The notes beneath the pieces are model-generated. The model searched no databases. It worked only from the letters and a program-made list of their open reading frames with translations, and was not told where the DNA came from. 64,000 bases of DNA from CAKZLS01 sp963771545 (GTDB lineage: Bacteria; Pseudomonadota; Alphaproteobacteria; Rhodospirillales; Defluviicoccaceae). The DNA lies in the NCBI GenBank assembly GCA_963771545.1, contig CAVYTX010000002.1:1364001-1428000 (forward strand), in the 5' to 3' direction. This document shows positions 1 to 8,309 of the stretch, piece after piece. Numbering within the stretch: the stretch's first letter is position 1; every line of letters starts with the position of its first letter. The position numbers and the translations under genes were made by a program.

Positions 1-2
1 CC

Positions 3-1154
3 AAACAGGAGATTCAGCGCGCCCAGATCCAGAAGTTCGTGGATCGGTTCCGCTACAAGGCCACCAAGGCCCGTCAGGCGCAATCGCGCATTCGCATGCT
101 CGAACGCATGGAACCCATCGCCGAGCATCGGGACGAGGCCGGGGTCACATTCGACTTTCCGGATCCCGATCCGCTGCCCCCGCCGCTGTATAGCCTGGAC
201 TCGGTCAGCGTCGGCTATGACGGCAAACCGGTGCTGAGCAACCTGTCGCTGCGTCTGGACGCCGATGACCGCATCGCTTTGCTGGGCGCCAACGGCAACG
301 GCAAATCGACCTTGATCAAGCTGCTGGCCGGCCGGCTCGGGCCGCTCGCGGGCGACGTGGTCAAGTCGGGGAAGCTGCGCGTGGGATACTTCGCCCAGCA
401 CCAGACCGATGAGTTGGACGTGGAGGCCACGCCGTTCATCGAACTGGCGCGCCGGCGGCCGCGCGATCTGCCCGTTGCCATTAGAACGCAGCTCGGCCGC
501 TTCGGCTTCACGCAAGCGCGCGCGGAAACCAAGGTCGCCGATCTGTCGGGCGGCGAAAAGGCGCGGTTGCTGTTCGCGCTGATGACCAGCGCCCGGCCCC
601 ACATCCTGTTGCTCGACGAACCGGCCAACCACCTCGACATCGATTCGCGTCAGGCGCTGATCCAGGCGATCAACGCCTATCAAGGCGCCGTGGTCATCGT
701 CAGTCACGATCCGCACGTCATCGAGCTGACCACCGACCGCTTCTGGCTGGTGGACGGCGGCGGTGTCAAACCGTACGACGGCGACATGGACGACTATCGG
801 TCGTTGTTGCTGGGCGCCGGCAACAATGCTAACGGTAAGACCAAGCTCGCCAATGGCGAGGCAAGCGCGCAAGACAAGAAGCAGCAGCGCCGAGAGGCGG
901 CCCAGCGGCGCGACGCGCTGGCGCCGCTGAAACAGAAGCTGACCCAGGCCGAAACCCGGGTCGCCAAACTGGAATCCGAAAAGGGCCGGTTGGTTGAAGC
1001 CATGGCCGATCCTACATTATACGAGGGCGACAATCGCACGCTGATCGATCTGCAAAACCGGCTGGGTCAAGTGGAGAAAGAGCTGGCGAACGCCGAGCAG
1101 ACGTGGATGAACTCGCAGGAAGCCTGGGATCGGGCGCAAACGGACGTACCCTGA
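3..1154 (+). CDS. ABC-F family ATPase (YheS-like), 5'-truncated by window edge
   Basis: This is the C-terminal part of a soluble ABC-F protein, a family of ribosome-associated ATPases that lack membrane domains. The frame is open from base 3, so the start lies upstream. The interdomain linker (KATKARQAQSRI) is followed by the second ATPase domain with Walker A GANGNGKST, signature LSGGEKARL and Walker B LLLDEPANHLD, then a switch His in VSHDPH. A charged coiled-coil tail (roughly the last 90 residues) ends the protein. The linker and the order of motifs resemble E. coli YheS more than Uup or EttA. The N-terminal ATPase domain cannot be seen. The exact ribosomal role is inferred from the family. 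Confidence 0.9.
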   Translation, partial: KQEIQRAQIQKFVDRFRYKATKARQAQSRIRMLERMEPIAEHRDEAGVTFDFPDPDPLPPPLYSLDSVSVGYDGKPVLSNLSLRLDADDRIALLGANGNGKSTLIKLLAGRLGPLAGDVVKSGKLRVGYFAQHQTDELDVEATPFIELARRRPRDLPVAIRTQLGRFGFTQARAETKVADLSGGEKARLLFALMTSARPHILLLDEPANHLDIDSRQALIQAINAYQGAVVIVSHDPHVIELTTDRFWLVDGGGVKPYDGDMDDYRSLLLGAGNNANGKTKLANGEASAQDKKQQRREAAQRRDALAPLKQKLTQAETRVAKLESEKGRLVEAMADPTLYEGDNRTLIDLQNRLGQVEKELANAEQTWMNSQEAWDRAQTDVP

Positions 1155-1266
1155 ACCTCGGTCGCCGCTCTCCGCTCGGCGCATATCCGGATCGTCAAAT
1201 AAAAGTAGCGAATCTTCATCTTTTGCACTTATAAGTACGCAAATTCTCTCTGGAACCGAAGCACAT

Positions 1267-3090
1267 ATGGTCAAGTCTATCCAATCTCTTAGAAACATCG
1301 CCATCGTCGCCCACGTGGATCACGGCAAGACGACCCTGGTGGATCAGCTCCTGCGCCAGTCGGGGACGTTTGGCGTCCGCGGCAACACGTCCGAGCGGGT
1401 CATGGACTCCAACGATCTGGAGCGTGAACGGGGCATCACCATCCTCTCCAAGAACACGTCCATCAATTGGCGGGACTGGCGCATCAACATCGTCGACACG
1501 CCGGGCCACGCCGACTTCGGCGGCGAGGTGGAGCGCGGCCTGTCGATGGTGGACTCGGTGCTGCTGCTGGTGGACGCGGTCGAGGGGCCCATGCCGCAGA
1601 CCACGTTCGTGACCCGGAAGGCTCTCCAGTTGGGACTTCGCCCCATCGTCGTGGTCAACAAGGTGGACCGCGCCGCCGCCCGGCCCGAATGGGTGGTGGA
1701 TCAGACGTTTGATTTATTTGACCGTCTCGGCGCTTCCGACGAACAAATGGACTTTCCGGTGATCTATGCATCGGCCATCGAGGGGTGGGCGTCCACCAAC
1801 TCCAAGGTCCGTAGCGGCGACATGACACCGCTGTTCGAAACCATCGTCGCCCGGGTGGCGGCCCCGGACGTGGATCCGGTCGGGCCGCTGCAGCTTCAAG
1901 TTAGCGCGCTCGACTATTCGAGCTACGTGGGCGTGATCGGCATCGGACGGGTGCAACGGGGCCTCGTGCGGAAGAACGCGCAGGTGACCGTCGCCGAGGC
2001 CGGCGGCCGTGTCCGGCGCGGCCGGATCCTGCAGATCCTCGAATTCCATGGCCTCGAACGCATCGAGATGGAGGAGGCGGGCGCCGGCGACATCGTCGCT
2101 TTCACCGGCATCGACGGGCTTAAGATTTCCGATACCGTGTGCGACCCGGAGGAGGTCGAGCCGTTGCCGCTGCTGGTGGTTGACGAACCCACCATCAGCA
2201 TGACTTTTCAAGTCAACGATTCGCCGTTCGGCGGGCGGGAAGGCAAGTATGTGACCAGCCGCAACCTGCGCGAACGGCTGGATCAGGAACTGATCCACAA
2301 TGTGGCGCTGCGGGTGGAGCCGACCGAGTCGGCGGACAAGTTCAAGGTATCGGGACGGGGCGAACTGCACTTGTCGATCCTGATCGAGAACATGCGGCGC
2401 GAGGGTTATGAACTGGCCATCTCGCGTCCCGAGGTGATCCTCCGGGTCATCGACGGCGAGGTCCGCGAGCCTTGGGAAACCCTGACCGTGGACGTGGACC
2501 AGGAACATCAGGGTCCGGTGATGGAGCGGCTTGGCGAGCGCCGTGGCGAGTTGCGGGACATGGTGCCGGACGGCAACGGCCGGGTGCGGCTCGACTATCT
2601 CATCCCGAGCCGCAGCCTGATCGGGTTCCGCCCTGAGTTCATGACCGTCACGTCGGGATCGGGGCTGATGTATCATGCTTTCGAGCATTACGGCCCCAGG
2701 GTCACCGGCGATCTCGGCCAGCGCAACAACGGCGCGCTCGTTTCCATGGCCAGCGGCAAGGTTCTCGCGTACGCGCTGTTCAATCTTCAGGACCGCGGCC
2801 GCATGTTCGTGGCGCCGGGCACGGAAGTCTACGAGGGCATGATCGTCGGCATCCATTCGCGCAACAACGATCTCGTGGTCAATCCGCTGAAAGCCAAGCA
2901 ACTGACCAACATCCGCGCCGCCGGCAGCGACGAAAACATCATCCTGGTGCCGCCCATCCAGACGACGCTGGAGTACGCGCTGGAGTTCATCAACGACGAT
3001 GAACTGGTGGAGGTGACGCCCAAGTCCATCCGCATCCGCAAGGTGTTCCTCAAGGAACACGAACGCAAGAAGGCCATGCGCGCCGCCTGA
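1267..3090 (+). CDS. typA: Ribosome-associated translational GTPase TypA/BipA
   Basis: TypA is a translational GTPase related to EF-G and LepA. It binds the 70S ribosome and helps ribosome assembly and stress or cold adaptation. The 607-aa length is the usual one. G1 is AHVDHGKTT (residues 15-23), G2 RGITI, G3 DTPGHADF and G4 NKVD. The family-specific C-terminal domain follows, with the conserved GLMYHAFEHYGP and RNNGALVSM stretches. Translation starts at ATG 1267; no strong ribosome binding site is visible upstream. The gene is monocistronic or read together with the UPF0178 gene 15 bases downstream. Confidence 0.97.
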   Translation: MVKSIQSLRNIAIVAHVDHGKTTLVDQLLRQSGTFGVRGNTSERVMDSNDLERERGITILSKNTSINWRDWRINIVDTPGHADFGGEVERGLSMVDSVLLLVDAVEGPMPQTTFVTRKALQLGLRPIVVVNKVDRAAARPEWVVDQTFDLFDRLGASDEQMDFPVIYASAIEGWASTNSKVRSGDMTPLFETIVARVAAPDVDPVGPLQLQVSALDYSSYVGVIGIGRVQRGLVRKNAQVTVAEAGGRVRRGRILQILEFHGLERIEMEEAGAGDIVAFTGIDGLKISDTVCDPEEVEPLPLLVVDEPTISMTFQVNDSPFGGREGKYVTSRNLRERLDQELIHNVALRVEPTESADKFKVSGRGELHLSILIENMRREGYELAISRPEVILRVIDGEVREPWETLTVDVDQEHQGPVMERLGERRGELRDMVPDGNGRVRLDYLIPSRSLIGFRPEFMTVTSGSGLMYHAFEHYGPRVTGDLGQRNNGALVSMASGKVLAYALFNLQDRGRMFVAPGTEVYEGMIVGIHSRNNDLVVNPLKAKQLTNIRAAGSDENIILVPPIQTTLEYALEFINDDELVEVTPKSIRIRKVFLKEHERKKAMRAA

Positions 3091-3105
3091 GCGGGCGAGG
3101 GTACG

Positions 3106-3555
3106 GTGCTGGAAGTCTATGTGGACGGCGATGCTTGTCCGGTGAAGGCGGAGGTGCTGCGGGTGGCGGAACGCCACGGTCTGGCCATCCACTTGGTCAG
3201 CAACAGCGGCATGCGTGTCGCCGAAAGCCCGCTCATTCACCGGGTCATCGTGACCGAGGGGCCCGACGCCGCCGATGACTGGATCGCCGAGCATATCGAC
3301 GACGGCGACATCGCAATCACCGCCGACATCCCGCTGGCCTCGCGATGCTTGAAACGGGGCGCGTCGGTCCTCGGTCCCACCGGCAAGCCATTCACCGAGG
3401 ACAGCATCGGCATGGCGCTGGCCATGCGCGATCTCAACGCGCATCTCCGCGACACCGGTGAAATCAGGGGCACCAACCCCAGCTTCTCGAAACAAGACCG
3501 CTCGCGCTTTCTGCAAGCCCTGGAGCAAACCATCCAGGCCCTCCGCCGGCGGTAA
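3106..3555 (+). CDS. UPF0178 / YaiI-YqxD family protein
   Basis: This 149-aa protein belongs to the YaiI/YqxD (DUF188) family, a PIN-like nuclease fold of unproved function. The N-terminus has the family hallmark VDGDACPVK, with the conserved acidic residues thought to bind metal. ITADIPLASRCL in the middle and the TEDSIGMALAMRDLN motif near the C-terminus are also typical. The start is GTG 3106, which places DGDACP near residue 7 as in homologues. It lies 15 bases after typA on the same strand and may be cotranscribed. The biochemical activity is not known. Confidence 0.9.
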   Translation: MLEVYVDGDACPVKAEVLRVAERHGLAIHLVSNSGMRVAESPLIHRVIVTEGPDAADDWIAEHIDDGDIAITADIPLASRCLKRGASVLGPTGKPFTEDSIGMALAMRDLNAHLRDTGEIRGTNPSFSKQDRSRFLQALEQTIQALRRR

Positions 3556-3562
3556 GCGTCGA

Positions 3563-4498
3563 TCAACCGGCCAGGCAATCCCGCGCGGATACGGCGAGGG
3601 CGCGCATGAGCTGAAAATAGGCGTCCGGGCCGGGCTTTATGTCGGCGCCGAGCGGATCGAGGATCGCCGTCTTCGCTTTGGCGCCCTCGATCAGGGTGTT
3701 GACGATCGCCGATTCGAACTGGGGTTCGCTGAACACGCAGACGGCGCCGGTCTCCTTGATCTTCGCGCGGATCTCTCCGACCCGGCGGGCTCCCGGTTTG
3801 CGCTCCGGATCGACCGTGATGGAGCCAACGGGCGTCAATCCATAGCGGCGTTCGAAGTACGGATAGGCGTCGTGAAACACCACATAGGGCCGATTCCTGA
3901 CAGGCGTCAGGGTGTCTCTAAGGTCGCGATCCAGTGCTGTCAGCCTAGTGATTAACGCATCGGCATTGGACCGGTAGCGATCGGCATTGTCGGGATCGGC
4001 CGCCGCCAGCGTTTCGGCGATGGCCGAAACCATGGCCTGGGCGTTGGTCGGATCGAGCCAGATGTGCATGTTCATCGCGCCATGACGGCGCGCCTGTTCC
4101 GCTTCATGCTCCTGCCCATGGATTTCCCAGGCACCGCCCCCGCGAGATCCGAGAAGGTGGACACCCGGGGTTTCATGCAGCGCGACGACACGGGCCTGTC
4201 TCGGCAGGGTCTGCAGCGGCTTCTCGAGAAAGGTTTCCAGTTCATCTCCCACCCACAAAACCACGTCGGCGTTCTGCAGGGACGCCGCTTCCGAGGGTTT
4301 GAGGGTGTAGCTGTGGGGCGAGGCGCCGCCTTCGATCAACAGCGCCGGCTCACCGATTCCGTTCATTACGCCGGCGGCGAGCGAATGAATGGGTTTGATA
4401 CTGACCACCACGTTCGGGACACCGGCCACGGCCGTCCCGGCGGCCGATGCCCAGGCGCTCACGCTCAAGAGAAGGATTTCTGGGAGTTTTCGAAGCAT
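3563..4498 (-). CDS. znuA: Zinc ABC transporter periplasmic binding protein ZnuA
   Basis: This is a periplasmic metal-binding lipocalin-unrelated cluster A-I solute-binding protein that delivers Zn(II) to ZnuBC. I chose ATG 4498, which gives MLRKLPEILLLSVSAW, a normal Sec signal peptide ending near AVA; the frame stays open upstream, but that part looks non-coding. The mature protein shows SIKPIHSLAAGVM, SPHSYTLKPS (metal His), a short His/Glu patch (EIHGQEHEAEQARRHG), MHIWLDP (metal His), FHDAYPYFERRYG and FSEPQFES. Length is about 311 aa, normal for ZnuA. It is divergent from znuCB, the usual layout, and probably shares Zur control. Confidence 0.93.
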   Translation of the reverse strand: MLRKLPEILLLSVSAWASAAGTAVAGVPNVVVSIKPIHSLAAGVMNGIGEPALLIEGGASPHSYTLKPSEAASLQNADVVLWVGDELETFLEKPLQTLPRQARVVALHETPGVHLLGSRGGGAWEIHGQEHEAEQARRHGAMNMHIWLDPTNAQAMVSAIAETLAAADPDNADRYRSNADALITRLTALDRDLRDTLTPVRNRPYVVFHDAYPYFERRYGLTPVGSITVDPERKPGARRVGEIRAKIKETGAVCVFSEPQFESAIVNTLIEGAKAKTAILDPLGADIKPGPDAYFQLMRALAVSARDCLAG

Positions 4499-4554
4499 GG
4501 CGCGAGTGGCTTCCCCCTCGGAGCGACGGCGTTTTGCGTCTGACAGCGGCGAAC

Positions 4555-4572
4555 GTGCTACAGTATACCAAC
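4555..4572. promoter_or_regulatory. Candidate Zur box between znuA and znuC
   Basis: An imperfect palindrome centred on G4563 contains GCTACAGTATACC. By my count it matches 9 of 13 bases of the GTTATAGTATAAC core known for proteobacterial Zur sites. It sits in the divergent znuA-znuC intergenic region, where a zinc-responsive repressor would control both genes. No zur gene is visible in the window. The match is only partial, so this is a candidate. Confidence 0.35.
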
Positions 4573-4627
4573 GGTCGTTGATAATGACTTTGCAATTCCC
4601 CGGCACGGAGGTTCGACGTCCATCACG

Positions 4628-5467
4628 ATGCCGCACGATACTGGGTGTAAGGTTGAGCATGCAGCCGAGTTCGACAAGAGCGCGCTGATCGCCGGCGAGG
4701 GTCTGTCACTCGGCTATGGTTTCCTAACCCTCCTGCGCGACGTGAGCGTATCCGTTCGACAGGGTGAGATCGTGACCGTCATCGGTCCGAACGGCGCCGG
4801 AAAGACGACGTTGCTGCGGATACTGCTCGGTCTTGTCAAACCGGACGCGGGAACGCTCAAACGACGCGACGGACTGCGCGTCGGGTACCTTCCGCAACGG
4901 CTTCCGATCGATCCCGTGCTGCCCCTGACCGTTGCGAGACTGATGACGCTGACGGTCCGGCGATCCCGCCCGGCCATCGAGGCCGCGCTCGCGGAAACGG
5001 GCGTCGCGCATCTGATCGACGCCGCCGTGCAGACCCTGTCGGGCGGCGAATTGCAGCGGGTTCTGCTGGCCCGCGCCCTGCTTGTCGATCCCGACCTCCT
5101 GGTTCTCGACGAGCCCGTTCAGGGGGTCGACTTCGCCGGCGAGGCCGCTCTCTATGAATTGATCGGCACGCTGCGTCATCGGCGCGGCTGCGGAATTCTG
5201 ATGGTTTCGCACGATCTTCACGTGGTCATGGCCGCGTCCGACCGGATCCTCTGCCTCAACCAGCATGTGTGCTGCGCCGGAACCGCCGAGACGGTGGGCC
5301 AGCATCCTGAATATATCCGGATGTTCGGCGCCCGGGCGGCCCAGGCCCTTGCCGTCTATACCCATCATCACGATCACGCGCACACCATCGCGGGGAGCGT
5401 CGTTCCCCTCGGCGGCGGCGACCGCGAATCCGAGCCACCAGTCTCCGTAAAGGACGGCAGCGCATGA
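4628..5467 (+). CDS. znuC: Zinc ABC transporter ATP-binding protein ZnuC
   Basis: ZnuC powers zinc uptake through ZnuB. Walker A is GPNGAGKTT, the Q-loop is in GYLPQRLPID, the signature is LSGGELQRV, Walker B is LLVLDEPVQGVD and the switch His is in VSHDLHVV. After the DRILCLN strand comes a family-typical CCAGTAETV segment and a His-rich tail (THHHDHAH), common in ZnuC. The 279-aa length is slightly longer than E. coli ZnuC because of this tail. The stop overlaps the start of a 5464 reading frame (ATGA). The 3' 204 bases are repeated immediately downstream in a tandem duplication, but this copy is complete. Confidence 0.93.
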   Translation: MPHDTGCKVEHAAEFDKSALIAGEGLSLGYGFLTLLRDVSVSVRQGEIVTVIGPNGAGKTTLLRILLGLVKPDAGTLKRRDGLRVGYLPQRLPIDPVLPLTVARLMTLTVRRSRPAIEAALAETGVAHLIDAAVQTLSGGELQRVLLARALLVDPDLLVLDEPVQGVDFAGEAALYELIGTLRHRRGCGILMVSHDLHVVMAASDRILCLNQHVCCAGTAETVGQHPEYIRMFGARAAQALAVYTHHHDHAHTIAGSVVPLGGGDRESEPPVSVKDGSA

Positions 5468-5912
5468 CCCTCGATGATTTTTTCGTCCGCGCGCTCGTCG
5501 CCGGCGTGGGCGTCGCGCTCGTCGCCGGACCGCTCGGGTGCTTCATCGTCTGGCGGCGGATGGCCTACTTCGGCGACACCATGGCCCATGTGTGCTGCGC
5601 CGGAACCGCCGAGACGGTGGGCCAGCATCCTGAATATATCCGGATGTTCGGCGCCCGGGCGGCCCAGGCCCTTGCCGTCTATACCCATCATCACGATCAC
5701 GCGCACACCATCGCGGGGAGCGTCGTTCCCCTCGGCGGCGGCGACCGCGAATCCGAGCCACCAGTCTCCGTAAAGGACGGCAGCGCATGACCCTCGATGA
5801 TTTTTTCGTCCGCGCGCTCGTCGCCGGCGTGGGCGTCGCGCTCGTCGCCGGACCGCTCGGGTGCTTCATCGTCTGGCGGCGGATGGCCTACTTCGGCGAC
5901 ACCATGGCCCAT
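5264..5912. repeat. 323-bp perfect tandem duplication spanning the znuC 3' end and znuB 5' end
   Basis: Bases 5264-5586 and 5587-5909 read the same, base for base, as far as I can compare by eye. The unit runs from the last third of znuC through the first 40 or so codons of znuB. The three bases CAT occur at the start (5264), at the junction (5587) and just after the second copy (5910), so the duplication has 3-bp microhomology at its breakpoints. Because the unit carries a whole znuC end and a whole znuB start, both znuC (copy 1) and znuB (copy 2) remain intact. An assembly error cannot be excluded. Confidence 0.92.
5464..5790 (+). pseudogene. Chimeric partial znuB-znuC reading frame created by the tandem duplication
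   Basis: This 108-codon frame starts with the first 42 residues of ZnuB (MTLDDFFVRAL... to DTMAH) and then runs straight into the last 66 residues of ZnuC (VCCAGTAETV to KDGSA). It arises only because the 323-bp unit is duplicated. It retains the translational start coupled to the znuC stop. Its product would hold one membrane segment and a His-rich tail and is unlikely to be functional. Its stop overlaps the start of the intact znuB by four bases, so translation could still pass on to znuB. Confidence 0.8.
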
Positions 5913-6599
5913 TCGGCGCTGCTCGGCGTGGCGCTCGGATTTCTGGTGGACATCCAGCCCACCGTCGGCGTCATCGCCGTGACCATGGCCATCGCGCTCA
6001 TCCTGATTTCGCTGCAACAACGTCCGTGGCTCTCGAGCGACACCCTGCTCGGCATCCTGTCGCATTCGGCGCTGTCGCTGGGCCTCGTCGCCATCGGGCT
6101 GATGGCGTGGCTGCGGCTCGATCTTCTGAGCTATCTGTTCGGCGACATCCTCGCCGTCACCAAATGGGACATTCTATGGATCTACGCCGGCGGAGCGGCG
6201 ATCCTCGCCACCCTGGCGGTTATCTGGCGGCCGTTGCTGGCATCGACGGTCCACGAGGATCTGGCGCGCGCCGAGGGCGTTCCGGCATTGCGGGCGAAGA
6301 TGATCTTCATGCTGTTGATCGCCCTGGTGATCGCGCTGGCCATGAAGCTCGTGGGCGTGCTGCTGATCACATCGCTGCTGATCATTCCCGCCGCCACGGC
6401 GCGCCGCTTCGCGCGAACGCCCGAGCAGATGGCGATGATCGCGGCGGGTATCGGCGCCGGCGCCGTGATTCTCGGATTGCAGGGGTCGCTTCATCTGGAC
6501 ACGCCGTCGGGTCCGTCCATCGTGGTCGCCGCGGGGGGGCTGTTCGCGGTGAGCTTGCTGTCGTTCCGGGCCCCCGTGGCCCCGCGCAGCAAACGGTAG
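5787..6599 (+). CDS. znuB: Zinc ABC transporter permease ZnuB
   Basis: This is the membrane channel of the zinc importer: 270 aa with about eight hydrophobic segments. Family landmarks are MAYFGDTMAHSALLGVALG near the N-terminus, SHSALSLGLVAIG, LFGDILAV, VHEDLARAEGV (cytoplasmic coupling helix) and LLITSLLIIPAATARRFAR. The start ATG 5787 lies inside the second copy of the duplication and overlaps the stop of the chimeric frame. No zur gene follows, unlike many alphaproteobacterial znuCB operons. Confidence 0.93.
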   Translation: MTLDDFFVRALVAGVGVALVAGPLGCFIVWRRMAYFGDTMAHSALLGVALGFLVDIQPTVGVIAVTMAIALILISLQQRPWLSSDTLLGILSHSALSLGLVAIGLMAWLRLDLLSYLFGDILAVTKWDILWIYAGGAAILATLAVIWRPLLASTVHEDLARAEGVPALRAKMIFMLLIALVIALAMKLVGVLLITSLLIIPAATARRFARTPEQMAMIAAGIGAGAVILGLQGSLHLDTPSGPSIVVAAGGLFAVSLLSFRAPVAPRSKR

Positions 6600-6808
6600 A
6601 GAAGCGCTAAATTCCTGTTCTCCTTGACTTATGGGCGCGGGAGGTCCACATAAGCCTCAGCCGTTAGCACGGCGCATGGCGTTCCGGCCGCGTAAACAAG
6701 GCTTGGTTCCACAAGCTCTTGTCCTGCCGAACGCCTTTTTGTTTTTCATACGACTGCCCAGGCCACGCGGGGCGTCTCCCGAATTTAGTGTTCACAAGCG
6801 GCACTCGC
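6600..6808. other. Intergenic region, znuB to helicase
   Basis: About 200 bases separate znuB and the DEAD-box helicase. A frame continues upstream of the helicase, but its codons lack family similarity. I see no clear promoter, terminator or RNA gene. Confidence 0.5.
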
Positions 6809-8239
6809 ATGCCCGGTGTTGTTCCGGCGTTCGCCTGTCGCGTGGCTCCAACCGAAAGATTACCTTTTTTGAAAAGTTTTTCCGACCTCGGCCTCGACCG
6901 ACCGATCCTCGACGTGCTCGCCGCCGAGCGGTATGACACCCCCACCCCCATTCAAGCCCAGGCCATTCCGCACGTTCTCGGCGGCCGCGATCTGCTGGGC
7001 ATCGCCCAGACCGGAACCGGCAAGACGGCGGCCTTCGCCCTGCCCATTCTTCAAATGCTGGCCGCCCGCCCCGGTCGGGCGCCGCGCCGATGCTGCCGGG
7101 CGCTGGTGCTCAGTCCCACCCGCGAACTGGCCAACCAGATCACCCAGAGCTTCCGGACCTACGGCCGGAAAATGAACCTCACCTGCGCGGCCGTCTACGG
7201 CGGCGTGGGCGCGGTCCCGCAGATCAAGGCCATGGGGCGCGGCGTCGACGTTCTCGTCGCCACGCCGGGCCGTCTGCTCGATCATCTCGGCCAGGGCAAC
7301 CTCCGCCTCGACCAGGTGGAGATCTTCGTCCTCGACGAGGCCGACCAGATGCTGGACATGGGCTTCATTCAGCCCATCCGCAAAGTGGTGGCCGCGCTCC
7401 CGGCGGAACGCCAGACGCTGTTCTTTTCGGCCACCATGCCCAGGGACATCCGCAAACTGGCCGGCGAGCTGTTGAACAATCCGCAACAGGTGGCGGTGAC
7501 CCCCGAGGCCACCACCGTCGAGCGGGTCGAGCAGCGGGTGATGTTCGTGGACGCCGGGCAGAAACCGGCGTTGCTGGCGGAATTGCTCGCCGACAAGGCC
7601 ATGCGCCGGGCGCTGGTGTTCACCCGCACCAAACGCGGCGCCGACAAGGTGGCGCGCGGCCTGGGCGCGTCCGGCATTCACGCCGAGGCGATCCACGGCA
7701 ACAAGAGCCAGTCCCAACGCCAGCGGGTGCTGGACGGGTTCAAGGCGGGCCGCACCCGGGTGCTGGTGGCCACCGACGTTGCGGCGCGCGGCATCGACGT
7801 CGACGCCGTCACCCACGTGGTTAACTTCGAGCTGCCCAACGTTCCCGAAAGCTATGTCCATCGCATCGGCCGCACCGCCCGGGCCGGCGCCGCCGGCGTG
7901 GCCATATCGTTCTGCGATTCCAGCGAGCGCGCCCACCTTCGCGGCATCGAAACCCTGATCCGCCAGCGTCTGGTGACGGAGGACCGCCGCAACGGTGGAT
8001 CCGCGGGCGCAAGATCTGAACGGGGCGCGAACCCCAATCGGGAACACCTGGACCGGCAAGATCGGCAGGACCGGGCGGCGCCTCCGCCACGGCAAGACAA
8101 GCGCCGTCGTCCCTCGGCCGACGCTCCCCGCAAGGCCGGCGGCGATCTCTCCAATGTGCGGTTCCTGAAGCCGTCGAAACCGAAACGGCGCGGGTCCAAT
8201 TCCGCCACCGGCAATCAGCCGCGCCGCCGCGCCGGCTAA
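6809..8239 (+). CDS. DEAD-box ATP-dependent RNA helicase (RhlE-like)
   Basis: This is an RNA-unwinding ATPase with the full set of DEAD-box motifs: Q motif TPTPIQAQAIP, I AQTGTGKT, Ia PTRELA, Ib TPGR, II DEAD, III SAT, IV ALVFTRTKRGAD, V ATDVAARGID and VI HRIGRTARAG. A basic, low-complexity tail of about 85 residues (RQDRAAPPPRQDKRRRP and so on) probably adds RNA binding, as in RhlE proteins of cold and ribosome pathways. The frame is open from 6719. ATG 6809 is a reasonable start, but TTG 6869 (LKSFSDLGL) would match the usual RhlE N-terminus better. The gene converges on the LacI-family gene, with overlapping 3' ends. Confidence 0.92.
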   Translation: MPGVVPAFACRVAPTERLPFLKSFSDLGLDRPILDVLAAERYDTPTPIQAQAIPHVLGGRDLLGIAQTGTGKTAAFALPILQMLAARPGRAPRRCCRALVLSPTRELANQITQSFRTYGRKMNLTCAAVYGGVGAVPQIKAMGRGVDVLVATPGRLLDHLGQGNLRLDQVEIFVLDEADQMLDMGFIQPIRKVVAALPAERQTLFFSATMPRDIRKLAGELLNNPQQVAVTPEATTVERVEQRVMFVDAGQKPALLAELLADKAMRRALVFTRTKRGADKVARGLGASGIHAEAIHGNKSQSQRQRVLDGFKAGRTRVLVATDVAARGIDVDAVTHVVNFELPNVPESYVHRIGRTARAGAAGVAISFCDSSERAHLRGIETLIRQRLVTEDRRNGGSAGARSERGANPNREHLDRQDRQDRAAPPPRQDKRRRPSADAPRKAGGDLSNVRFLKPSKPKRRGSNSATGNQPRRRAG

Positions 8240-8309
8240 GCGTGTCGCGCTGGCGGCGCGCTGGCGGTGAGGAAAGGGCGTGCGTCGCGTCCCTTCCTCC
8301 CGCAAATCG

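Noticed and set aside
1714..3528. Long minus-strand open frame of 604 codons opposite typA
   Set aside because: It has no family motif and mirrors the strongly coding typA and UPF0178 genes; high GC gives long antisense frames.
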